A stretch of DNA of 64,000 nucleotides from Caprimulgus europaeus (GCA_907165065.1 OU015540.1:4200001-4264000); one strand, 5' to 3'; counted from the stretch's first letter, positions 13,071 to 24,937 are shown. Translations and numbers: made by a program. Notes: generated from the letters alone by a model not told the origin.

Positions 13071-16000
13071 TCAGAGGGCAGGGATGGAGCACGGCCCCTT
13101 TGCGGTGGGACCAGCCCATGGCAGCCCCAGCTGGTCACAGAGGGATCCCGGGCCAGCTCTATATTTAACTAAATTCGTTTTTAAAAAGTTTTTTTTCTTG
13201 GAAACAGGCACGGAGAGGGATGCTCCTCGGTGTTCACTGCCCTGAGCTTTCCTGTCTGGCTTTTCACACCTTCACCCTTTTCTCGCAGAGCACCGACCCC
13301 GCCGCCGCTCTCTGGAAAGCAGATTAGGTTTTTTGGGTTTTTTAATTTTTTTTTTTCCTAGGGGATGGTTTAGTTTGGAAGCTGGGATGGAAAATTATTT
13401 CCATCCCTTAAATTAGAAACAGAATAATAATAAAGTGCCTTGTTTTAGAGGGGGTGGTGTGTGTCATCCCACAGCAATGAGAAGCTCGTGCCGAAGAGGA
13501 GCAAAGAGCTGTGATTTGTTTTTCTAACACTACCCAAAGGAATGACTTGGCCCTGGGATGCTGCTCTCACTGCCTCGGTGCCCAGCGATGGGGACAGCCA
13601 AGCCACCACAGGCAGTGGACACCCACGGGTGGGTTCCCTTCCAGTGCTGGGGGGGACCATATCACACAGCTGAGTTGTCGTTACGCTTGGTTTTTGGGGA
13701 GAAAAGGGGGATTGTGCTGTGAACTTTTCTGCCCTGCTGTTCCCAGGGAGGTCTGGATGCAGCTGATGTGAAGGGATGGGATGGGAGCCAATGTTTTGCC
13801 GTGCTGGGCTGGAAGGAGGAGTGAGCAGGCGACGGTTTCTCCTTGGGATTTTTTTGTTTTCAATTCAGTGGATTAGAGTGATTTGACTGTGGGTTGCTCT
13901 CTCTATGGTCCTTATTCCCAAAAAACCATCAGGTCCTATGAAAACTGGGTTGGACTCTTGGAAAAAGAAGTTGGACCAGCAATAACTGGTCCTGCTTGGG
14001 ATGATCTTGTCCCTGCAGTCACCAGCCACTGTGACACTGCCAGGAAACCTGTAAAAATAATGTATTTTTTAAAAATTGCAAGAGATTCTCCCTGTGTGCT
14101 GGAGCAGTGGGTGCTCAGGGGCTCAAAGACCCAATTTAAGGGCTGAATTCCTGCTGCAGAGGACCCTTCACCCTGCGAGATTTCTCTCCCTGTTGGGTAC
14201 AACGTGTCTTGCACCCAAAAGTGGTGTCCAAGCCAGGGTGCCTCATTTGCCTTTGGGGTGACCCAGGGTGGGTTTTGGGGGGAGAGGTCTGCATGGAGCC
14301 AGTCCCTGTGGTTTAATAAGACACTTATTGTATGTTAAATATCAACAGCTGATAGGAAACATGTGTCCCGAGGATTAACAGCTGTGTAAAAGATAAAGCA
14401 GGGAGTTAAACCTCCAAACAGCATGTTTCAAATAACCTGTATTTGTAATAACCGGGGTAATAAGGAGTGGGATGGGGAAGGTAAAACCTGTATCACAGAT
14501 CACTTCATCCCAAGAACCTCGGGATGGGGCTGGGAATGGGTTTTCTCTCAGCAAGGTGATGCCCAGGGATGCTGGATGGCACAGGAGCAACGTCAGTTCC
14601 TTCTTCCCACATTTCTTCCTCCCTTCCCACTTCTCCCTCTTATTTTTTTTAATTTTTTTTCCCCCCTCAAGCCCCAGTTTTTTCCCCTGTTGAGGCAAAC
14701 GCTTTGGCTAATTAGCAAAAGGTGTCAAAGAAAATGATTAATGTCCCGGGAGGAGGTTTAGCTGCCTTTGTGTCGGCATTGCCTGACTTCTGCTCTTAAA
14801 GGTTTTTATTAAAAGATAAGGGAGCTCGTGACGGGCGAGCAAAGCATGTGCTGTGCCGGGTGTTAAAGGGTCGGAGAAGGGGGGGGCGTGGGGCAGATCG
14901 GGGTCACCCTCGGAGGGAAAGGCAAGGGCTCGTGTTTCTCTGCCTCTGTGCACGACCGTCACTGTGGTGTCTGGCCTTGGCAGGGGGAAAAGACCTTAAA
15001 CAAATGGCTGAATGCTTCCTTTATTCTTCCAGGGGCAGGTAATTTAATCTCAGCAGCCAGGTTATGAATGTTGCTGTGTTACAGGGTTTTGCGTGGGTGT
15101 GTGATCCAGGAGTGATGTTTGAGGGGGTCTCGGGGAGGGGATGCTCGGGGTGGGCACCCCAGGTCAGTGCTGAGTCCAGTGCTGGGGAGTGGGGATGGGG
15201 AGGGGGCACAGCCAGGCTCCTGGATCTCTTGCCAAGGGTGGTGGTGGCAGCAGGGACACGGCTTGGGCACAGTTTTGCTGCACCCTGTGACCACAGGAGT
15301 GTCCGTTGGACTCAAGCCCCTGGAACATCCCTGACACTTTTTGCTGTGGGCTGGAACCCCCCATCCCAGCTCCATCCTGGGGGCTCTTGGGGCTGGGTGG
15401 GCAGCAGAGGCATGGGCAGGGAAACTGAGGCACAGTCCCACCAGGCTCCTGCCAGGATCACTGTACACCACATCTAACTGTCCTCATCTCTCACACGCTT
15501 TCAGCAACCCACAAAGTATAACCAAGTCAGCAACACCCAAAACGTGTGCTCCCCACAGCCCAAACCCCTGCAAACCCCCCCAAAACCAGCAGCTTTTGCA
15601 GCGGGGTCTTGCAAAAAGCAACAACTACCCCGCAGCTGCCACCACGGGATCACACAAACCGGCGCTGGCAGTGCCACAGTGTCCCCACACTGAAATCCCA
15701 ACGGGGATGTTGGCCACGGGAGCAGGGAGAAGGTGAAGACAGCAGGAGCTCCATCACCAGCACACTTGTTATGTTTTTTTATATCATCAGCAACTCCAAA
15801 ACCTGGCAGACCCGGATGTCTGTCACCGCAGAGGCCTGAGCAACTTGATGCATGTCAGAGGGGCTGGTGGGGCTGGCTGGCAGGAGCCTCGCTGGGGGCT
15901 GCAGGAGCTGCTCCGGGAGGTTCTCCTCCAGCAAAACAGACCTCTGGGTTTAATAAGCTATTTGTAAAACTGGCTCTGGATAAACAAGAGGCCGTGTGTC

Positions 16001-16600
16001 AGGCTGGAGGCGGCCTCGCAGGGCTCTGCCGCGCGGGGTGGGATCTCAGCGCAGAAATATTTTCAAGATAAACAGAAGAAAATGAGTCCTGGAGGAGGCT
16101 GGAGCTGCTGGCAGCGGCACGCCGCTCCTCTCACTGATATTTTGGGGCAGGAACTTGGCTTTCTGCGTGCCATGGCTGAAAGATGCTTTTTTTTTTGCCT
16201 CCAAAGGGAACCTCTGGAGCTTCTGATTCCAAAATAAACCCCAGGAGCAGTTGGCAGTGAAGGCAGCGGTGGGGAGAGGGGCAAAGCCTGGAGTTTGCCG
16301 GGGAGTTTTGGGGTGAGGGAGAGGAGCTGGGGTGCATGGCAGCTGGTGCTGGTCCTCCTTGGGCAGAGCTGTCCTCCCTGGGGACCCCGATGGGGCAGTG
16401 CCCTGGGATGAGGTGGCACTGTGAGCATGGTGGGTAGCAGTAGCAGCAGGGCCACCTCGTCTGTCTGCTGGTGCCTCCTGCTCTCTGCCAGCTCCTCTGT
16501 TCTTCCACACAGGTAGAGGCCACGTAGTGGTGCCCAGGACAGAATACGGGCATTGTCCTGCCCTCTTCTTGGCCCAGGATGGAGTTCAGGAAATGGGCTG
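13071..16600. other. Intergenic DNA, no gene seen
   Basis: No coding evidence. The interval 14,295-14,470 is AT-rich, poor in CpG and dense in short motifs (two AACAGCTG E-boxes, AGATAA GATA-type sites, TAATAACC), so it is a candidate conserved enhancer. T-rich tracts lie near 13,330-13,355 and 14,640-14,660. Confidence 0.45.
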
Positions 16601-16880
16601 AGCTCCATCCTTCCATCCCCACCATCCCCTCCATCCTCACCATCCCCTTCATCCTCTTCATCCCCACCATCTCCACCATCCCCTCCATCCCTTCCATCTC
16701 TGCATCCCCACCATCCTCTCCATCCCTACCATCCTCTCCATGCCCACTATCCCCTCCATCCCCTCCACCCTCTCCATCCCCACCATGCCCTCCATCCTCT
16801 CCACTCCCACAATCCTCTTCATGCTCTCTATCTCCTCCATCCCTGCATCACCACCATCCTCTCTGTCCCACCATCCCTCC
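16601..16880 (+). repeat. CCATCC-type minisatellite
   Basis: About 280 bp of degenerate tandem units of roughly 9-15 bp on the pattern CCATCCCCACCATCCCCTCC. The strand shown is nearly free of G; the complement has many GGG/GG runs and could form quadruplexes. The translated proline/serine/histidine-rich frames are artefacts of the repeat. Confidence 0.9.
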
Positions 16881-19800
16881 CTGCCCATCTGCAGCAGAGG
16901 TGATGCTCTGGCAAGGTGGGACAAGGGACAGGATGAGTGTCCTGGAGGCTTGGTGGACTCCCACTGCAGCATCCCTGCATCCCAGTGCTGATGGCCAAAA
17001 CACAGCACCCCTGCTCCAGACCAGGGATGCTCCAGCAGAGCAATGCTTGGGGTGATGTCTGGCTTGAGGTGATGTCTGGCTTGGGGTGCCGTAGCTGGGA
17101 CCCGCCAGCAGCCCCAGCAGCAGCCACCTCCCAGCGTGTCTCTCTCCCTCTCTTCCCCACCCCCAGCAAATTTAATTAAAAGTCATTCAGATTCCTTTGA
17201 AAGAAAATGTCATCTGTCGACACAATTGCACTTTAACTAACCAAAGCTGTTACTGTTCCTATATATATTGGAATCAGGCTGTCGTTATTAGTTCTAAGTA
17301 AGTAATTTATTCCCATTATTGTGTTCAAATTACAGGATATTACCCCCTGGGGAAATAATCCTGTTATTTGAAATGTAAAAAAGAATTCACATGGACAACA
17401 ATGGATTCCTAAATGAACCCAACAACAGTCCCCAATCCAAGTGTGGCATCACTTGACTTGGGTAGAAAAATATAAAGTTGATTTAAAAAAAGCTCCTTTT
17501 CTCCTCTCTTTTCCTCCTCCCAACCCCAATGGAGGTAAATAGAGCTCCTCCTCTTCTTCAAAAGCTTCTATTTATAGAGGGAATCCTGGATCTGCAGGAA
17601 TCTGGTAGGGAGCATGGAAGGGGCAGCTGTGTGTGTGTGTCCCCTCTCATTGCTGCAGTGAGAGGGGAGCCCTGGGATGGTGGGACGTGAGTGCCCGGCA
17701 CAGCCTGGAGCTGGGAACCATCGACTTTCTCTGGCAAAGAGCTGCTGAGGCTCTTCAGAAACGTTGTTCCCTTGATCAAGATCTTTGGCGAAGCCAAATA
17801 ACAGCTTGTCTCTGCAACACCCAAACATAAGCAATTACTTTGGATGAGGGAAAGGAAAAAGGGGAGAAAAAAAATTATATATATATATATAAAGGAGAAG
17901 AAAATAAATGAAAGAGAAAGAAGAGGAAGAGGGAGGGGAGGGAAGAAAATCAGATACACTTGTAACCTGATTACAACAGCCAGCTATGTGTGCGAAATCA
18001 CAATGCAGCTCTATAATTAAATCTCTCTTTCCCCCTCCTGCCGAGCTCTTTCCTCTAACAGGCACGGTACAAAAACAGTCGTTAGGACATCAAATTCCAG
18101 CTCCGACAAGAGGGGACCTTTTTTTTTGTCTATAGCTGCTCGGCTCGTCTTTAGGGAAATAATAATTATCAGCCCAGCGCTGCTGGCTGACGAGCTTTGT
18201 TGAGCAGAAAAGGGCTCGTCTTGTCCAACCGCTCAGTCTCCCTGGGCTCCACTCAGGGCTGTGCTGAGGTTTGGGGTGATGGAAAGAGGGGGGACAGCCC
18301 CAGGAGCCAGCTATGGGCACCCCCTCCTTGGGTTGGGGTTTGGGGTGAGGGCAAAGATGGGCTTCTAACAAGATGCTCGAGGACTTGGAACCACAGATAT
18401 TTCTTCCCCTCTTGCCCCGCTGAATCCATCTCATGTGTTTTGGCATCTGGGGCTTGGTACCTGGCCATGGCAGGGGACTCCCAGGTGGGTGTCATCATTT
18501 GTTGGGGCAGGTGTCATCTTGTTGGGTCCATAAAATACCCACGAGGGATGTGAGGAGCCAACGGCTTCCTGGGCACGGGGAAAACTCCTGCCACAACATC
18601 TTCCCAAGGGTTTCCCCCTGCCAGGCGCTCAGCTCCTCTGTACAGCAGTCCCAGATCCAGGCTGTGAGGTGATGGAGGGATGTGTGGATGGGGAGAACTT
18701 GACAGATCCCAAAGAGAGCGGGGAAAGGAGCTGCCAGAGCGGCGGCTGCGGGGCGGGCAGGGCTGGCAGCCTTCCCCCAGCCCTGCCCCGTAGTGACTTT
18801 GATTTACTCCGCGTTCGTCACAGCGGGCTATTCCCATCCCTGTGACACCCAGCACGTGCTTTTGCTGGCAGCTGCGGGCTGGATTCAGCCTTAGGGACCC
18901 ATTTCCTCGTGGGCAGGCTCCTGCTTGTTTCCTTGGGATATTTTTGGGAACAGGTTTTGCATCCCATCTTTTTTTTTTCTGCTAGCAAGTCTGGAGGGGG
19001 TTGAGTTTCTTACAACGATGACACATCTGGTGCAACGACTTGCAGCGTGGTGGGGAGGGTGAAGGAAAAAGCCTGGCATCAGAGGACCCCAAAATGGGTC
19101 CCAGCATGTAAGATAACTATAACAAAAATAGGATTTATCCACCACACCTCGTCGTGGCAGGCCGGCACGTGCAAGCAAACAAGACCGAGCGCAGACGCGG
19201 GCTGTGCAGCGTGTGGCACGCAGCACAGAAATGCAGATGCTGTTCCAATAAAGCTGTGGATGTTTGGTTTTAATGGCAATTAACAGCTGTTAAAAGGCGA
19301 AAGATCTATTCTAGTAATACCGAGCGCTTCTGGTGCCTTTCATGAAGGGATTTGGAAATACGTGTGTGAGTGTTAATTTTAAGCCACGGTAATGTACCCT
19401 GGGGAGGTGGATGGGTTTACCTTGTTTTCAGGCGGGGAAGCCAAAGCAGGCCAGGGCACGGTGCGGGGACGAGGATTTAACGCCGGCAGCAGTGGTGAAA
19501 TCCCTGTCTGGAAGAAGGATGGGACCAAGCTGGGGACCAGCTGGTGACATTGGGGCAATTTTCACCAGCATTCCCTCAGTTGTTTTTTTTCATTCAAGGG
19601 AAGATTAACTTGGTGCAAAGCCATCAGCACTCACGAGTTTAACCTTCAGCAAGACCCTTGCGCTGAGGGGGGGCACGTAGGAAATCGTCTTTCCCTGGGA
19701 GATGCTGCAAATCTGGATTTTCCAGTTCCTGGAGGGCTCTGCTTGTTTAAATTAGAAGCAGATAGGAGAGGTGAATTTTAAGAAGGACAGAGCAGAAGCA

Positions 19801-21939
19801 CACAAGTATGCAGTTAACTTCTAAACTTCTTTCTCTGGATCTCCCGCTGAGTAAATGCTTTCGGAGCTTCAAACCGCAGCTTTTAATATCTCCTTAACAT
19901 GCCCCGCGATTCCTTTCCCCCTGTCAAAGCGGCAAGAGCAGCTGTGAATATTTTCCATTTTCAAATGTTTTGTATGCATACGAAAGTACCTGCAGCTCCT
20001 GGGGGCCGGGCTACAGAGAAATGCTGAAGCCAAAGGTATCTATTTTATATCAAATCTTAAAATAGCACACGCTACTGCCTCTTGCTTGCTCGTGTCCTGC
20101 ATCCAGGAGGGGATTTTTGATTTAACTGACAGATCAAGGGGAAAAAAAAAATCCCCAATTCACTGGGTTGATGTAGAAGATCTTGTTGTTCGGAGCTCAG
20201 CATTCCTGTTTGCCTGGACATAGAGTTGTTTTAAACTCACCAATGCAGAATGTGTAATACTGGGGTGTTATGTGGGGATTGCAGATTTGGGGAGGTTTCC
20301 TACACACGTTTTTTCTGCTAAACCACATTTTTTCTGCTGAAAGGTGTAACTGCCATTTCTGTGCCTTACATCCAATTTAGCATCCGTAGCCCAAAAATGC
20401 AGGCAGTAATTACAGCTTTGGGATTCTCTCTCCTCTCGGAGCTCTCTATGGGCTGTACATGTCAACCCTCCTCCCTGCCTAGTTTTTTTTTCTCCTGATC
20501 TTGGATGAAAAAAGCTTATTATTGGGAAAAAGGGGGGAAAAAAAAGAAAATAAACCCACCTTAATCTATTCAAGTCTAGCTGTGACAAAAGCCTGGTACT
20601 AGGGGCTTTGAGGAGGGTGCGAGGAGCATAGGGCAGCCAGCACGGGGCAGGTCTCAGCACTGGGGGGGGTCCCAGTTTGGGGTTTGAGGGGGGAAAATAA
20701 ATGTGCAGGTGGCAGAGGGGGAAAGGAGGGTGTTTTTGTGCACACACACACCCATGCCAGGCAGGGGAAGAATACCAGCAGGCTTTATTTGGAGTTGAAA
20801 ACCAGACTGCGGTTTGGGAGAGGTTTGGCTTGACAAACCCCGGAGCTGTGGGATGGGAACTGCTGTGAGTGGGGTGGGGGCACCACCCTCCGTGTCCCTG
20901 TGTCCCCCCCAGCCCACGTCCCACGCCAGCAATGGGGCATCCACCCCAGTGGAGCTGGGATGGGGTGAAGGTGCTGCAGCCTCCAGCTGTCCCCGGGTTT
21001 TGGGTACAGCCCCTGGAGGGGGGGTTCTCGGGGTCCCCCCCCTGCCCCACACAAAGCCCACAGCCAGGCTGAGCGCAGGGTTTATAATCAGCCAGGATTT
21101 ATGGAGAAAAAACCCCAAATCCCGAGCTGTTCTGGTCATTAATCAGGAATTCTTTGCTCGGTTCCCAAGCTGTTTCCTGGGGATCTCCTCACCGGGACCC
21201 CCCACCCCACAGCCCCCTCCCCATGGACAGCAGCTCTGGCAGGCAAGGGGGGCTGGGTGGGCTTTTGAATTAACCAACCCCCCCCATAGATGAATAAATC
21301 CCCCAGGATTCATCGGAATAAATCCCAGCAGAGACCCCCCTCTTGCCTTCAAATCCCACCTCTGCCCCCACAGGGTTTTATTTGGGAGGGACAGGACCCC
21401 ACTGTCAGACTCGGTTTTGTTTTTAAGAAGGGAGGGGGGGGATGAAATGGGGGCAAAGCTTTGCTGCTGCGTTGGGATCGTCGCCGTCCGTGTTTTAATG
21501 TGATTTATGCCTGGTTTTCTAAATCCAGCCACTGACTGCAGGCTTAAATATAGCTCCAAAAACACCCTGAAAATGTGTAGTAAGCACGTTAAAAATGGAG
21601 ATGGTGGGGGGGAGGTTTATTGGGGGGGGGGGGTCCCAACAGATGGGATGGGGTTCCAGTGGGGCCTGCTCCCAGTCTGAGGGTACAAAGTCAAGTGCTG
21701 CGTTTGCAATGAATGCGTGACCCCCCCCCAAAAAAACATTGGCAGCCCCCCAAAACGGAGAAAGGGAGATGCATTGGGTGGGGGGGCGGGGGGGTATCAG
21801 CTTGCTTTGCCTCCCATGTCTCCAGACTTGTGTCCCCCCTCCCCAGTTTAAGCCCCCCCCACCCCCCCAAAGTCCTACCTGCATCCCGGGGAGGGGCAAT
21901 GCCCGGTGTGGGGCAGGGGGCTGTGAGGTGGGTCCGATC
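16881..21939. other. Intergenic DNA with AT-rich candidate conserved blocks
   Basis: No gene seen. Block 17,166-17,480 is abruptly AT-rich, nearly CpG-free and full of TAATTA/AATTAC-like homeodomain cores. Block 19,790-20,070 has similar character, with TGAATATTTTCC, ATGCATACG and ATTTTATATC elements. A 22-bp direct repeat (GGTGATGTCTGGCTT core) occurs at about 17,050-17,085. Poly-G and poly-C runs increase from 20,650 onwards, approaching the promoter domain. Confidence 0.5.
17876..17892 (+). repeat. (TA)n microsatellite
   Basis: TTATATATATATATATAA-type dinucleotide run between purine-rich flanks. Confidence 0.85.
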
Positions 21940-22153
21940 GGGAAGGGGAGAGGAAAAAAATGGGGGAAAAGGAGGGAAAAAATGGGAGGAAAGGAGGGAA
22001 AAAAATGGGGGGAAAGGAGGGAAAAAAATGGGGGGAAAGGAGGGAAAAAATAGGGGAAGAGGAGTGAAAAAAAATGGGGAAAGGGGAAAAAAAGAAAATG
22101 GGAGAGGAAGAGAAAAAAGGAAGAAAGGAAGAGAAAAAAGGAGGAAAAAAAGG
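21940..22153 (+). repeat. Purine-rich tandem array upstream of the TNRC18 promoter
   Basis: About 210 bp are almost wholly A/G on the sense strand. The left half contains tandem units of about 21-22 bp on GGAAAGGAGGGAAAAAAATG; the right half decays to GGAAGAAAGGAAGAG. Strand asymmetry of this kind favours triplex (H-DNA) or R-loop structures. Confidence 0.92.
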
Positions 22154-23069
22154 TAAAATTAAACAATTAAACTAAAGGAAAAGAACAGGAGGGGAGATGG
22201 AGGGCCAGGAGCCGGGAGCACAGGGCAGGCGGGAGGGGGGGTGGGGGTCCCCTCCCCGGGGGCGGGGGGCGGCCCGAGGGCGGGCGGCACCGTGGGAACC
22301 TGCCGGGAGCCCCACGGAGCGATGGGGGACACACACACGGGACAACGCGGTGCTGAGCCAGCGGCTGCTGGCGGGGACCCCCTCCCCAAAATATTTAAAA
22401 AATAAAAATCGGTATTTTGGGAGAAAGCGGTGATTGCATGAAAGCTTTTTTTTTGGGGGGGGGCAATGTGAGAGCGGCCGCCCATCCCTCAACTTCCCTG
22501 GGATCTTCGCGACCCCCCTCAAGTCAGTGTCCCCCCCCCGAAGGAAAAATAAACAATTCGGGGAAGTAACTGCGAGAAAAGAGGGGAAAACGAGGCGTTA
22601 ATGTGGAAAATGGTGAGAAAATGGTGCCCGCCTCCAGGGCAGCCGCAGCACCGCGCCTCGGAGGGAAAAATAATAATAATTATAATTATAAAAATGTGTA
22701 TATATCTATATATATAAAAGGGGGGGCTTTTTTTAGAGGGAGGGGTCGTTTTTTTGCTTTGCAGCAGGGCTGCCCCAGCCCGGAGCTGCTGCTACAAGAT
22801 GGCTCCCGGCCGGGGGAGGAGGAGGAGGAGGAGAAGGAGGAGGAAGGACCGGAGCCGTGAGGAGGGGGGACGGGGGGGGAGGCGGGAACCCTGGGGGGGG
22901 GGGGCCCCCCGCCACGCCCGGGGTTTTTATTAGCATTTCCCTGATTTATAGCATGCCAACCCCCCGTCCCGGGGACAGCGGCGGGGAGGTCCGGGCGTGA
23001 AGGCATTAAACATTTATAAAATATGCTTTTAAAGCCACATAAAAGCGATTAAGCCATTAATATCTTCTT

Positions 23070-23094
23070 CCCCCCCCCCCCCCCCCCCCCCCCC
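23070..23094 (+). repeat. C25 homopolymer run
   Basis: Twenty-five consecutive C residues, i.e. a G25 run on the minus strand. Possible i-motif or quadruplex; also a place where read and assembly length errors are likely. Confidence 0.9.
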
Positions 23095-24390
23095 ATTCCA
23101 CCCCTATTTTTCCCCCTTTTTGGTTTACTAAAGGAGACAGAAAAAAACCACCCCAACCAAACCCTCCCCCTGGAAGCACGGGGGTTTGAGCCCTCGCCTC
23201 TGACGCAGCCCGGTTTTGCTCCGATATAAATAAAAACATATATATATAAATATCTATATAAATTTATTATTTTTTCGTTAAACACAGCGCTTTTCGGAGC
23301 GTGAGAGCTTTTCGAGGAACGCGGCGCCGCTTTTCTTGAAGCGATTAAAAATAAGCAGGGAAGTGCGGGGGGGAGGGGGGTGTTGGGGCGGGGGCGCGGG
23401 GGGCTGCTCCGCCTCCGCGGGACTAAAGACTCCACTTTTGGGGCTATTTCTCCCATTTTCTGGTCGGGTTGGGCGCCTCGAAACTCTCCTGCCCGGGCGC
23501 GTGGAGAGTGGTTTTATTATTATTATTTTTTATTTATACCGGGATTAAGTTAATTTTCCCTTCCCCCTCTCTTTCGTTATAAAAGCCGATTTTTATTTAT
23601 TTATGTATTTATTTTAATTAAGAAGCGGGGTGGTGGATTGGGAGGCTCGGGGGTGTTGACAGCGATGGGGTGTTCGCTCCCCACCCCGCCGCTGCATAGG
23701 GCTGGGTGTAAAAAAGGGAAAAATACATTAAAAAAAAAAAAGAAAAAAAATGAAAGAAAAGTAAAAGTTGGGCTGGACAACGAGGCGGGGGGGGCACAGC
23801 CCAGCTTCTCCCGCCTGTTTCTCGCGCCCAGCTGGAAAACAGGGAGTTTTAGTTAAATCGGGAGTGTCTCCTCCCCCACCTCCCGGCCTTCCTTTTCACC
23901 CTATTTTTAAATTTTTTTGGGGGTGGGGCTCGCAGGGAGGGAAGGAGACCCTCCCCCCATTCCCCCCAGCTCCCTGAAAGGCCGCTTTGTCCGCGGCGGG
24001 GCCGTGGGAGAGGGCCCGGCAGCGCTTCCCCCTCAGCCCCTTCCCGGGGTGGGGGGGACCCTTCACATCCCTCAGCCCGAGCCGGGCGGGAGGGATTTAA
24101 CCCCCGCTGATTATAAAGGATTGTGGGGTTGGGGGTCGTGGGGCGCACCCCCCTCCTCACACACCTCAGAGCAACGCGGGGTGGGGGGGGGAGGGAAACC
24201 CGAGGCCGCTTCTCCCGAGCGGATCGCGGCGCCGCGGCCGCCAACCGCCGCCTGCTCCGAGCGGGAGAGTGGAGCGAGGCGGGCGGGTGGGGGAGCCTGG
24301 AAACGGCGGCGGGAGCGCCTCGGGGGCGGGGGAGCGGGGAGCCTGGAAACTGCCGCCTGTTTACCCGCCGGTGAGTGGCAGGTTGATGAA

Positions 24391-24395
24391 CCAAT
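24391..24395 (+). promoter_or_regulatory. CCAAT box
   Basis: GATGAACCAATGGAGCG is a good NF-Y-type CCAAT context within the CpG-dense core, about 220 bp before the 5' limit given for exon 1. Whether it is used depends on the unmapped transcription start. Confidence 0.5.
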
Positions 24396-24678
24396 GGAGC
24401 GGCGCGGAGGGGTGGCGGGCCCGCCCCGGTCGCGCGGAGAACAATGCGTGTTTCATGGCCCCGGCGCCGCCGTTTTTTCCCCCCCCTCGTCTTTTTTTTT
24501 TTTAATTATTTATTTTTTACCTCCCTCCCGCCCCGCGCTCGCGCTCCCTCTTTTAAATTTTTTTTTTATTTTTTTTTCCCCCCCTCTCTCCCCTTTTTTT
24601 TTTTTAAGCGCCGCCGAGCCGCGCGCGGGGCCGGCCCGGAGGGGGGGGTGGGGTGGGGGGGGGGTGTGTGTGGAGGCG

Positions 24679-24753
24679 ATGCTGCAGCTCGGCGGGGCCC
24701 CGCCGCTCCATGGCGCGGCCGCCACCGCCGCTTCGCTCCCGCGTTACTCCTGA
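24679..24753 (+). CDS. Upstream ORF, 24 codons, in inferred exon 1
   Basis: The ATG has G at -3 (GCGATGC) and the frame ends at a TGA before the exon 1 donor. It would be an upstream ORF only if transcription starts 5' of 24,679. The alanine-rich predicted peptide has no recognisable family. A regulatory uORF is more likely than a functional peptide. Confidence 0.25.
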   Translation: MLQLGGAPPLHGAAATAASLPRYS

Positions 24754-24827
24754 GGAGCGGAGCGGAGCGGAGCCGGGCGGCGGGCAGGGCGGTGAGCCGG
24801 CACCCTCCGCCCCAGCTCCGCACCGCC

Positions 24828-24851
24828 ATGTCCCGCGACCAAGCGGCCTGA
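24828..24851 (+). CDS. Upstream ORF, 7 codons, in inferred exon 1
   Basis: ACCGCCATGT is a good initiation context (GCC immediately before the ATG). The peptide is MSRDQAA, with its stop 10 nt before the exon 1 donor. If exon 1 is right, this uORF is in every mRNA that uses it and should lower or tune translation of the main frame. Confidence 0.4.
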   Translation: MSRDQAA

Positions 24852-24910
24852 CCTTACCGAGGTAGGACCCAGACCCCTTCCCCGGAGCGGAGCGGACCCC
24901 CCTCCGGCTA

Positions 24911-24937
24911 CCCCCCCCCCCCCCCCCCCCCCCCCCC
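24911..24937 (+). repeat. C27 homopolymer run in the 5' intron
   Basis: Twenty-seven consecutive C residues begin about 50 bp after the exon 1 donor. The template strand is therefore a G27 run, a strong candidate for polymerase pausing or quadruplex formation, and also for assembly error. Confidence 0.9.

Larger units (their letters stand above)
24609..24861 (+). other. TNRC18: TNRC18 exon 1 (non-coding), inferred
   Basis: The 3' limit is the donor CCGAG|GTAGGA at 24,861/24,862. The 5' limit is not known; 24,609 is simply where GC-rich sequence resumes after a long pyrimidine tract. The exon would carry a strong G-run cluster at about 24,640-24,672, a GGAGC repeat at about 24,755-24,778 and short upstream ORFs. 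The next compatible acceptor is at 26,564. A small alternative exon at 24,999-25,033 (TTTCATAG acceptor, CTGGG|GTGAGA donor) is also possible. Confidence 0.5.

Noticed and set aside
16601..16880. CRISPR-like array
   Set aside because: Units are short, variable and without spacers of constant length; this is a eukaryotic minisatellite.
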